Shown piece by piece: positions 15,423-22,811 of a stretch of DNA of 41,659 nucleotides (positions are counted from its first letter, which is position 1; each line of letters starts with the position of its first letter). The translations under genes and the position numbers were made by a program. The notes below the pieces were generated by a model. It was given only the letters and a program-made list of their open reading frames with translations, did no database searches and had not been told where the DNA came from. Origin of the DNA: Sphingobacteriales bacterium (GTDB lineage Bacteria; Bacteroidota; Bacteroidia; Chitinophagales; UBA2359); NCBI GenBank assembly GCA_016711285.1, contig JADJTG010000003.1, positions 1 through 41,659 of the forward strand, read 5' to 3'.

Positions 15423-17837
15423 ATGTTTAAAAAACTAAGTACCATTATTTTATTAATGAGTGTACAATTAAGTGCACAAGTATATATCAATGAGTATTCT
15501 TGCTCTAATTTAAAGAATTTTAATGATATATACCAAAAAACGGAAGATTGGATAGAATTATACAATGCTTCGGAAAATGAAGCAGATATTTCGGGTTATT
15601 CCTTGAGCGACCGCGCCGATAAGCCTCAAAAATGGCAATTTCCGGCGGGTAGTGTCATTGCGGGCAAAGGTTTTTTGCTGATATGGGCTTCGGGCAGAGA
15701 TACGCTCACAGAAGGCGAGTATCATACCAATTTCAGATTGAGCCAAACCGGAGATGACGCATTGCTCCTGAGTGATGCGCAAGGCAATATCCTCGAACAG
15801 CATGCGCTGTTTGTTACACAAACTGAACATTCTTACGGCAGACAACAAGACGGCAGCAATGCTTGGGGCATTTTTACTGCGCCCACGTTCCAAAGCAGCA
15901 ACAACGACACGCCTTTTTTTATTACCTACGCTCCAAAAGTCGTTTTCAGTGCAGCCGCCGGTCGCTATACCGATTCGGTGACGGTAGCGATGAGTACTTC
16001 CGTTGAAAATATCACCATTCGCTACACCACCGACGGCAGCCTGCCCGACAGCAATGCCGCCATTTACAGCGAGCCGCTCCTTATCAGCAGCAATACCGTA
16101 CTCAAAGCAGCTGCCTTTGTTGATTTTCCTACTATACTGCCCGGATTTGTGGAATATGCCACCTATTTTATCAACGAAAGCCATCATTTGCCGATTATTT
16201 CCATTAGCGGCAGCTATATGCTGAATTTGGTAAACGGCGACAACACCTTGCATCCGGTGGGTGCTTTTGAATATTTTGATAAAGATTTTAACCTAATTAC
16301 CCGCGCCTACGGCGAATTTAATTCGCACGGCAATGATTCTTGGGTTTGCGACCAAAGAGGCGTGGACTTTATCAGCCGTGACGAAATGGGCTACTCCGCC
16401 GCTTTGCAACACAAAATTTTTGCCACCAGCGACCGCGATGAATTTCAGCGCATTATCATCAGGGCTTCGGGCGATGATAACTATCCTTGCGGCAACAATG
16501 ACTACAACAAAGGCAGTGCCCACATGCGCGATGGTTATATTCATAATTTGGCGGAGCGCGGCGATATGCACTTAGACCTGCGCCGCAGCGAAAGAATTAT
16601 TTTGTATGTAAACGGACAATATTGGGGCGTGTATGAATTGCGTGAAATACCCGACGAGCACGACTATACCGATTATTATTACCAACAAGACAAATACGAT
16701 TTGCAGTATATCCTCACATGGGGAGATACTTGGGCAGAGTACGGCGGCGATCAGGCTTTGTCGGATTTTTCTGATTTGCGCTATTTTATCCTCAACAAAG
16801 ATATGAACGACAGCAGCGATTTTAATCATGTGGATTCACTGCTCAATATCAAAAGTTTGATAGATTATGTGCTGGTCAATTCTTTTACGGTATGCTCCGA
16901 TTGGCTCAATTACAATACAGGCGTATGGCGCGGCTTAAATCCAAAGGGTGACCATAAAAAATGGGGCTATATTTTGTGGGATAATGATGCTACTTTCGGT
17001 TTTTATCTCAATTATACCGGCATTCCCGACACCGGAGCTTTGGCTGCCGTGTGCAATACAGAAATACTCACCGCCGATTGGCAAGACCCTGAGCAGCATA
17101 TTTCCATACTGAACAAATTGCTCGAAAACCCCAGCGTGCGTACTTATTACATTAATCGCCAAAACGACCTGCTCAATACCGTTTTCAGTTGTGATAATAT
17201 GCTCAATTATTTAAACACCTACACCGCCCTCATCAAACCCGAAATGGAACGCCACGCACAGCGTTGGTACGGCACTTATGAGGGCTGGACTGCCAATGTT
17301 GCCAAACTCCAACATTTTATTGAAAATCGCTGCGAAGCATTGCACCAAAGCCTCAACGACTGCTATGATTTGACAGGACCTTTTGCGGTTACTTTTGATC
17401 AAAACCCGCGCGATGTGGGAGAAATTCAGGTAAACAGCCTTAAAAGCGAATTTACCGATTTTTTGCCCACAGATACGAGCCGAACGGTGCGCGTAAATTT
17501 TTTGCAAGATGATATGATTACGGCTCAATATACCAACATTGCCGGCGTGCCACAAGAAGAGTGGCTCACTGCCGAAGAAGGCGGGGTCGCTATTTATCCC
17601 ACGCTCACCAACGATAAAGTACAAGTAGATTATTTTTTGGCAACACAGACAGCAGCAGTGACCATACAACTATTGTCGGCAGACGGAAAAGAAGTGGCGG
17701 TTTTTCGTGTGCCTTCGCAACAAGGAGCTAACCGTACCACAATTGATTTTCCGAAAAATTTACCGCAGGGTATGTATTTATTGCGCTACACCCATCAACA
17801 GAGTAGCAAAACGGCAAATATTTTTTATTTTAAATAA
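15423..17837 (+). CDS. CotH-kinase/lamin-tail secreted protein with T9SS sorting domain
   Basis: This 804-residue secreted protein has a signal peptide (MFKKLSTIILLMSVQLSAQ). A lamin-tail domain follows (about 20-130: INEYSCSN...TEDWIELYNASENEADISGYSLSD), then a chitobiase/beta-hexosaminidase C-terminal-like domain (about 172-245: ITIRYTTDGSLPDSNAAIYS). The CotH kinase-like domain (about 255-600) includes RDGYIHNLAERGDMHLDLR, VNGQYWGVYELREIPDEHD and the metal-site-like WGYILWDNDATFGF. The C-terminal T9SS type A domain (about 720-804) ends GMYLLRYTHQQSSKTANIFYF. CotH proteins phosphorylate or otherwise act on surface proteins; the substrate here is unknown. The protein should cross the outer membrane by T9SS and be anchored or released. 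The gene is intact with its own promoter. Confidence 0.92.
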   Translation: MFKKLSTIILLMSVQLSAQVYINEYSCSNLKNFNDIYQKTEDWIELYNASENEADISGYSLSDRADKPQKWQFPAGSVIAGKGFLLIWASGRDTLTEGEYHTNFRLSQTGDDALLLSDAQGNILEQHALFVTQTEHSYGRQQDGSNAWGIFTAPTFQSSNNDTPFFITYAPKVVFSAAAGRYTDSVTVAMSTSVENITIRYTTDGSLPDSNAAIYSEPLLISSNTVLKAAAFVDFPTILPGFVEYATYFINESHHLPIISISGSYMLNLVNGDNTLHPVGAFEYFDKDFNLITRAYGEFNSHGNDSWVCDQRGVDFISRDEMGYSAALQHKIFATSDRDEFQRIIIRASGDDNYPCGNNDYNKGSAHMRDGYIHNLAERGDMHLDLRRSERIILYVNGQYWGVYELREIPDEHDYTDYYYQQDKYDLQYILTWGDTWAEYGGDQALSDFSDLRYFILNKDMNDSSDFNHVDSLLNIKSLIDYVLVNSFTVCSDWLNYNTGVWRGLNPKGDHKKWGYILWDNDATFGFYLNYTGIPDTGALAAVCNTEILTADWQDPEQHISILNKLLENPSVRTYYINRQNDLLNTVFSCDNMLNYLNTYTALIKPEMERHAQRWYGTYEGWTANVAKLQHFIENRCEALHQSLNDCYDLTGPFAVTFDQNPRDVGEIQVNSLKSEFTDFLPTDTSRTVRVNFLQDDMITAQYTNIAGVPQEEWLTAEEGGVAIYPTLTNDKVQVDYFLATQTAAVTIQLLSADGKEVAVFRVPSQQGANRTTIDFPKNLPQGMYLLRYTHQQSSKTANIFYFK

Positions 17838-17849
17838 GAAAAATATTCT

Positions 17850-18374
17850 TTACTCCGCCACACTCGCTGTTTTTTCCCAATTGATGCGTTTGGCTAACCA
17901 CGAATGGCGAAGCGGCTGTAAAAAATGCGCTTCCGCTTCGGCTTTGGTGTGTACGGTAATGTTGTAAATGAGTGTATCGGGGGTGAGTGTACCGTCTTGC
18001 AACAAATGTTGGGCATCGTTGAAATGAAAATCGGCGATGCTGCCGTCGGCTTGGCGATAGGCTACCTGCGTGCGCTGAAATACAGCAATATCAAAGGTTT
18101 GCTCTATATCCTGCAAAAAGCGTGTCATACCGTCAATGGAGCAGCCTCCGGCTTTATTGTTTTGCTCATCGGCGGCAATGACGATAAAACGCTCTTGCAA
18201 CACTGTGGCGGCGGCATTCAGAGGTTTTCCGTGCGATTGCCAGGCGGCAGCAAAATTTTGCACCAGATTTTGAATAGGGGCTATTTCGTGCGCCGATAAA
18301 TTGCGGTGGATTTGAAAAATCCATACACGCGCCTCTGAAGATAATTGTGGAAAACCAAAAGAAGAAGTATTCAT
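17850..18374 (-). CDS. conserved Bacteroidota protein of unknown function
   Basis: The 174-residue soluble protein has the recurring blocks SSEARVWIFQIHRNLSAHEI, WQSHGKPLNAAATVLQERFIVIAADE, AGGCSIDGMTRFLQDIEQTF, FQRTQVAYR and DTLIYNITVHTKAEAEAHFLQPLRHSW. This family is widespread in Bacteroidota and is often labelled ABC transporter ATPase in databases, but I see no Walker A, Walker B or signature motif, so that label looks wrong. The CSIDG cysteine and the charged D-E pair are conserved in what I recall of the family. The gene ends 12 bp after the CotH gene in convergent orientation. No function is proposed. Confidence 0.8.
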   Translation of the reverse strand: MNTSSFGFPQLSSEARVWIFQIHRNLSAHEIAPIQNLVQNFAAAWQSHGKPLNAAATVLQERFIVIAADEQNNKAGGCSIDGMTRFLQDIEQTFDIAVFQRTQVAYRQADGSIADFHFNDAQHLLQDGTLTPDTLIYNITVHTKAEAEAHFLQPLRHSWLAKRINWEKTASVAE

Positions 18375-18567
18375 AAGTTGATGCTATTGTTCAATAAAGA
18401 TGTAAAATTAAAAAGAGGGCACTATGTAAAAACATAAACAATTATAATGTTGGGTGTTTTTATCCTTTTTTCTAAACAAAAGTATTTTAAAAACTATAAA
18501 CGCCTAAATACTGCCTTTATTTTAAGACTTTTTACGCATTTTTTATAAAACTGATATAGTTAAAAAT

Positions 18568-18605
18568 CTTAATTATTTAAACACTAAATATTTGTATTAG
18601 TTTTG
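18568..18605 (+). promoter_or_regulatory. promoter-like copy 1 of a duplicated 48-bp element
   Basis: The stretch CTTAATTATTTAAACACTAAA onwards is nearly repeated at 19108-19155. It ends in TAGTTTTG (18598-18605), a TAnnTTTG box, and would start transcription at about 18612, just before the structured block. Confidence 0.5.
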
Positions 18606-18611
18606 TATTGG

Positions 18612-18850
18612 TTTTAAAATTCATTTTTTGTTGTTTAGGTTTATTTTTTTGACCATCGTAATAGCAGGGAAAGTGAAGTCCTTCGGGAGGAGGTTTCACT
18701 AAAGGGCTTAAAACGCCGTTTGCGTGTTCATACCCTATTTTATAAAGTTGTTCATCAAAATGTGCGTTCCGTCTTGATAGGGTTCTGCGGTTTGTTAGCC
18801 CGTTGCGCGGGTTGGGTGGGCGGCAAAGATGCCTTCTTGTTGAATAAAAA
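18612..18850 (+). ncRNA. candidate structured RNA in an 800-bp spacer
   Basis: The spacer 18375-19183 is AT-rich except for 18655-18845, which has more GC and several nested stems. GTGAA (18673-18677) pairs with TTCAC (18695-18699) around CCT/AGG. ACCCTAT (18732-18738) pairs with ATAGGGT (18777-18783). AGCCCG and CGGGTT form a further hairpin near 18798-18814. A promoter-like box precedes it. On the minus strand the same block is open and reads RRNAHFDEQLYKIGYEHANG, so a small protein or a decayed repeat is an alternative. No match to tmRNA, RNase P, SRP or 6S RNA was recognised by eye. Confidence 0.35.
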
Positions 18851-19107
18851 GAATAACGCCATTGTGTGAAACAATGTTTGTAGGCTGATGCTGTATATTA
18901 TTTTTTTGCTTTAAAATTTTTAAAAAATCATATTAAATATATATTTTTTTATAATATTAAAAACAGGTAAAATATACATACATCTTCTTCATAAGAACAT
19001 TAAAATATATGTTTATTCATACAATAAATATGCAGCTATTCATTTGTTTTAGTATAAATATTCACTGTCATATTTTACAAATACTACATAAAAACATAAA
19101 TTTACAA

Positions 19108-19155
19108 CCTTAGTTGTTTAAACATTAAATATTTATATTAAATTTGTAGGTTTTT
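19108..19155 (+). promoter_or_regulatory. promoter of the reeler-like gene, copy 2 of the duplicated element
   Basis: TAAATTTG at 19139-19146 matches TAnnTTTG, with TTG near 19114 as a possible -33 element. The 48 bp closely resemble 18568-18615. The start codon at 19184 is 38 bp downstream. Confidence 0.55.
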
Positions 19156-19183
19156 TAGTATTTTTAAACAAAAATGTATTGAT

Positions 19184-20347
19184 ATGCAACAGAAAAAGTT
19201 CTCCCCCTTAGCTATTTTAAAAAAAGCACACGGCGCAGCTGGTATTTTTGTATTGGTATTGTGTTATATAGTTTTTAGTGCTAAAGAAAGCGGCTTGGCA
19301 TCTGCCAACAGTGATGGCGGTGTAGGTGCGCCCGGCGACGGCTCTACCTGTGTCAGTTGTCACAGCTCCACTGGCAGCTACAACACAGCTATCAGTTTCA
19401 ACATTTACCAAGCCGGCACTACTACCCCTGTTACTGCTTATACCGCAGGTACTACTTACGACATTACATTTGCGGCAACTGCCGGTGCAGGTACGCCCGG
19501 GGCTTACGGTTTTCAGTTGCTCGCCCTCATCAACAGCAGCAACACACAGGCAGGCACTTGGGCAAATTGGAGCAGCAATGTAAAAGAAACTACCACCGGC
19601 TCAGGCGGCACTTTGCGTCGCTACATAGAGCACGGTGTGGGCGGTGTTCCGAGTGCCTTGAACAACTACACCGTACAATGGACAGCTCCGGCGGCTGGTA
19701 GCGGTGCTGTGAAATTTTATTATGGCGGTGTATGTACAAACAACAACGGTAGCAACTCCGGCGATGATGCACAATTAGGCTCGACCACCATTACCGAAAA
19801 TGTAAATACTTGCCAAAGTAATGTAACTGTTACGAGCAATATCACCAATACCAACACCACCGTTGAAGCTTCTAATAGTATTACCGCTACCAACACGGTA
19901 TCTTTTACGAGTACTTTCAATGTGCTCTACGATGCCGCCGCTTGGATTGATTTGCTGCCCGGCTTTTGGGCAAACTCGGCAGCGGCTTCCTCTTTTGTGG
20001 CTACTATCGGCGGAGGCTGTAGTCCGGTTGCCAAAAACAGTATAGCCACTTTGAGTGACTTGGGTACTGATTTTTCGTTGGAGCAAGCCGTCATCAGTCC
20101 TAATCCCGCTTGCAGCAACATCCACGCTACATTGATGTTTGCTGCCTCCGAAAATGGTACGGTAGAAGTAGCTATATACGATATGCAGGGCAAATATTTG
20201 GGTACTTTGCTCAATAATGAAACCATACAAGCCAACCAACTGCACCAATTAAATATAGAAACAAGCAATTTGAGTAAGGGCACTTATTTAATCCGCCTTA
20301 CTCAAAATGGCACGATGCAAAAAACCTTAAAAATGGTAGTTTTATAA
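19184..20347 (+). CDS. secreted reeler-like/choice-of-anchor protein with CxxCH and T9SS domain
   Basis: The 387-residue protein starts with a signal or membrane segment (about 18-34), then ...GGVGAPGDGSTCVSCHSSTG, a CxxCH motif (C56, C59, H60) typical of the choice-of-anchor V/reeler-like proteins of Bacteroidota. The beta-rich region (about 60-205) matches that domain: YDITFAATAGAGTPGAYGFQLLAL and VPSALNNYTVQWTAPAAGSG. A low-complexity Thr/Asn/Ser stretch (about 208-245) follows, and a T9SS type A sorting domain (about 300-387) ends with GTYLIRLTQNGTMQKTLKMVV. The CxxCH could bind c-type heme in the periplasm, but these proteins are not proven cytochromes. It should be secreted by T9SS. The start ATG 19184 is preceded by a promoter element. 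The gene is intact. Confidence 0.85.
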   Translation: MQQKKFSPLAILKKAHGAAGIFVLVLCYIVFSAKESGLASANSDGGVGAPGDGSTCVSCHSSTGSYNTAISFNIYQAGTTTPVTAYTAGTTYDITFAATAGAGTPGAYGFQLLALINSSNTQAGTWANWSSNVKETTTGSGGTLRRYIEHGVGGVPSALNNYTVQWTAPAAGSGAVKFYYGGVCTNNNGSNSGDDAQLGSTTITENVNTCQSNVTVTSNITNTNTTVEASNSITATNTVSFTSTFNVLYDAAAWIDLLPGFWANSAAASSFVATIGGGCSPVAKNSIATLSDLGTDFSLEQAVISPNPACSNIHATLMFAASENGTVEVAIYDMQGKYLGTLLNNETIQANQLHQLNIETSNLSKGTYLIRLTQNGTMQKTLKMVVL

Positions 20348-20372
20348 TTATTTTACTCCGATATTTTATAAT

Positions 20373-20415
20373 AAAAAAAACTTCGTGCAGTCCAAACCTG
20401 CACGAAGTTTTTTTT
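20373..20415. terminator. bidirectional-type terminator
   Basis: A perfect stem of up to 18 bp pairs 20373-20390 with 20398-20415 (core CTTCGTGCAG), with A and T runs on either side. It lies 26 bp after the reeler-like gene. Confidence 0.9.
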
Positions 20416-20478
20416 ATTATCTTCTGTGCTGTGCACTTTTTTTATGTGCCGTATTTTTTTTAATTAACATATTCGGCG

Positions 20479-20486
20479 TACTTTTG
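20479..20486 (+). promoter_or_regulatory. -7 box of the dacB promoter
   Basis: TACTTTTG matches TAnnTTTG and lies 81 bp upstream of the dacB start. No clear -33 box was seen. Confidence 0.4.
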
Positions 20487-20567
20487 TCCAAATCGCCATT
20501 TCAACTTTTGATATTTGTTGATATGATTCTATTTTTTTAAAAATTTATTTTTAGCCATTCATCATTA

Positions 20568-22079
20568 ATGCCGCCTCGTTTTTTTGCCGCTTCGTTTTTT
20601 TATTCCTTTTTATTCTTAATTTTTGGGCTGAAAAATATTGCCCTCATAGCCAATAATCCCGACACCGCGCGGGTGTGGGCGGCAATGCGGCAATTGCAAA
20701 AAGACCCTGTAATGAAGCACGCCGCCTGGAGTTTGACGCTCTACAACATAGACTCTGATGAAAGTGTGCTTGAATACAACAGCGATATGGGGCTGATGCC
20801 TGCTTCTACGCTCAAAATTGTCACCACTGCCACCGCATTGGCGACACTCGGCAGCGATTTTCGTTTTGAAACACGCCTGCAATACGAAGGCAATATTGAC
20901 GACAAAGGCACACTGCACGGCAATCTCTATATCAAAGGCGGCGGCGACCCCACATTGGGCTTCGAACGAAATGGTTTCGGCTCGCGGCTGGAGGAGGTGA
21001 TGCAACAGTGGGTGCAAGCTGCCAAAGATGCCGGTATCCGACACATAGACGGGGCGATTATCGGCGATGCCGAAATTTTTGAAACCGCTACGGTATCGGC
21101 AAAATGGCTCTGGGAGGACATCGGCAACTACTATGGTGCAGGTGCCTGCGGACTGAGCATACACGAAAATCAATACAATCTTTGTATGAAACCCGCTGCC
21201 CAAATCGGTGGCTTGGCAAGTATTGTGAATGCTGACCCGCCCGTACCGGGAGCTACTTTTGTGAATGAAGTGCGTACCGACAAAATCGGCGGCAGCGAAG
21301 GCGTTTTTATTTATGCTGCCCCCTACTCCGAGCTTATCTATGTGCGTGGCTACATCAACAACCGCGACCCCGACACCTATTGTATGGGAACACTCCCCGA
21401 CCCGCCGCTTTTTGCCGCCATTACTTTACAAAAACATTTAGAAAAAAACGGTATTAAAGCTACCGAAGCTGCCACCACCCTCCGCGCCCTTCGGCAATTC
21501 GCCGATGACGACCACCGCACTACCATTCATAGCCTGCTGTCGCCGCCATTGAGAGATATTGTGTATTGGGCAAATAAACGTAGCCACAACTTGTATTGCG
21601 AGCACCTCCTCAAAATGATAGGGCATCAAGTGTATGGACACGGAACGGCTGATGTGGGATTACGCGCCATTAAAAATTATTGGCAACGCAAAAAAGTGGA
21701 CTGGAGGGGTTTTGAAATGCAGGACGGCTGCGGCTTGTCGCCGATGAACAGCGTGAGTACCCGTCATTTGTCGCAAATTTTGAAAACCATTTATTTTGAA
21801 CCCTACTATAACGATTTCAACCGCAGCCTCTCGTGGGCAGGTACAGTGGGCGACCACGGTCCACTCGGCGGGCATTTGGTGGGTACGCACTCACAGCGCA
21901 ACCTGCGTGCCAAAAGCGGTACTTTTAAAAATGTGCGCAGCTATTCGGGTTATGTGGAAAATTTGTGCGGCGATACCATTGCTTTTTCTTTTATCATCAA
22001 CAACGGCGATTGCGACACTAATTGTATGCGAAACCGCATGCTCACGGTGATGAAAACCTTTGCCGAAATGAAGGAGTAA
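20568..22079 (+). CDS. dacB: D-alanyl-D-alanine carboxypeptidase/endopeptidase (PBP4)
   Basis: A class C penicillin-binding protein (peptidase S13) that trims and splits peptidoglycan cross-links in the periplasm. The 503-residue product has an N-terminal signal segment (about 7-27). The active-site serine is in PASTLKIVTT (S80-x-x-K83), the second motif is S-x-N in WANKRSHNLYCEHLL, and the third is K-S-G in NLRAKSGTFKNVRSYSGYV. The large insertion between the first two motifs, containing GNLYIKGGGDPTLGF and the YYGAGACGLSIHEN segment, is typical of PBP4. All catalytic motifs are present and the length is normal. The gene is intact and stands alone, with a promoter box 81 bp upstream. Confidence 0.93.
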   Translation: MPPRFFAASFFYSFLFLIFGLKNIALIANNPDTARVWAAMRQLQKDPVMKHAAWSLTLYNIDSDESVLEYNSDMGLMPASTLKIVTTATALATLGSDFRFETRLQYEGNIDDKGTLHGNLYIKGGGDPTLGFERNGFGSRLEEVMQQWVQAAKDAGIRHIDGAIIGDAEIFETATVSAKWLWEDIGNYYGAGACGLSIHENQYNLCMKPAAQIGGLASIVNADPPVPGATFVNEVRTDKIGGSEGVFIYAAPYSELIYVRGYINNRDPDTYCMGTLPDPPLFAAITLQKHLEKNGIKATEAATTLRALRQFADDDHRTTIHSLLSPPLRDIVYWANKRSHNLYCEHLLKMIGHQVYGHGTADVGLRAIKNYWQRKKVDWRGFEMQDGCGLSPMNSVSTRHLSQILKTIYFEPYYNDFNRSLSWAGTVGDHGPLGGHLVGTHSQRNLRAKSGTFKNVRSYSGYVENLCGDTIAFSFIINNGDCDTNCMRNRMLTVMKTFAEMKE

Positions 22080-22261
22080 GCAGTCGTTTCTTTTTAGTTC
22101 CAAATTTTCTTCTTCTTTCTATCCTTTTGCACCATACTCCTCTTATAAGTGGATAAAATATTTAATTGGTTTTTTAATAAAAACAAAATGTTTTATCCAA
22201 CCTCAAGGCTCTTTTGGAACTTGAATGATTTACTATTGTGTCCTTATTTAAAATGGAATTT

Positions 22262-22576
22262 TTACCACATATCCAACTCCATACGCGCCACCTCCGACAT
22301 AAAATCTTTGCTCCAGGGCGGATTAAAAACCAATTCCACCTGTACATCACCTACATTTTCTATTTGCTCTACGGCTACCTGTACTTCGGCAGGCAAAGAG
22401 TCGGCAACCGGACAATTAGGAGATGTAACCGTCATTTTGATATAAACATTATTCAAAGGCGGATATACCTGCACCTCGTAAATCAAACCCAAATCGTAAA
22501 TATTTACCGGAATTTCGGGATCAAATACGGTTTTGAGTTGCTCTATTACCTGTTGTTCAAATGCTTGCTTGTCCAT
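22262..22576 (-). CDS. SufT/DUF59 (MIP18-like) Fe-S cluster assembly protein
   Basis: The 104-residue product is a single DUF59/MIP18 domain. VFDPEIPVNIYDLGLIYEVQ is the signature, followed by IKMTVTSPNCPVADSLPAEV, in which the C of TSPNCP is the conserved cysteine, and LVFNPPWSKDFMSEVARMEL. Such proteins support maturation of Fe-S proteins and in Bacteroidota usually sit in suf operons; here the gene is alone. The nearby lipA product is an Fe-S enzyme, but the two are 11 kb apart. The minus-strand box TAATTTTG at 22598-22605 is a good TAnnTTTG promoter match about 22 bp before the start. Confidence 0.9.
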   Translation of the reverse strand: MDKQAFEQQVIEQLKTVFDPEIPVNIYDLGLIYEVQVYPPLNNVYIKMTVTSPNCPVADSLPAEVQVAVEQIENVGDVQVELVFNPPWSKDFMSEVARMELDMW

Positions 22577-22597
22577 ATATTTTCAAAACAATATACA

Positions 22598-22605
22598 CAA
22601 AATTA
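22598..22605 (-). promoter_or_regulatory. -7 box of the DUF59 gene promoter
   Basis: The minus strand reads TAATTTTG, matching TAnnTTTG, 22 bp from the start codon. Confidence 0.45.
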
Positions 22606-22644
22606 AGTTGCAGCAGCCGAATAAATTGTTTTTTTTGTAATTTT

Positions 22645-22689
22645 AAATAAAAAATCCACCTCTTATGATAAGGGGCGGATTTTTTATTT
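22645..22689. terminator. bidirectional terminator after the TonB receptor gene
   Basis: A 13-bp perfect outer stem pairs 22645-22657 with 22677-22689 (AAATAAAAAATCC), extended by an imperfect inner stem. A and T runs flank it on both strands. Confidence 0.8.
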
Positions 22690-22811
22690 CTGTTAAGTCT
22701 TTATTTGAATTTAACTTATGAAATAATTTTGGACACAATCAGGTTTCAATTATTTATGGCAACTAATTACTAAAAAATTACTCATACTTTGTATTTTATA
22801 TTATGTGATGA

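Noticed and set aside
18612..18850. Known ncRNA such as tmRNA, RNase P, SRP or 6S RNA
   Set aside because: None of the conserved cores of those RNAs could be recognised by eye.
20616..21203. Minus-strand ORF opposite dacB
   Set aside because: It is antisense to intact PBP4 motifs and has no recognisable domain.
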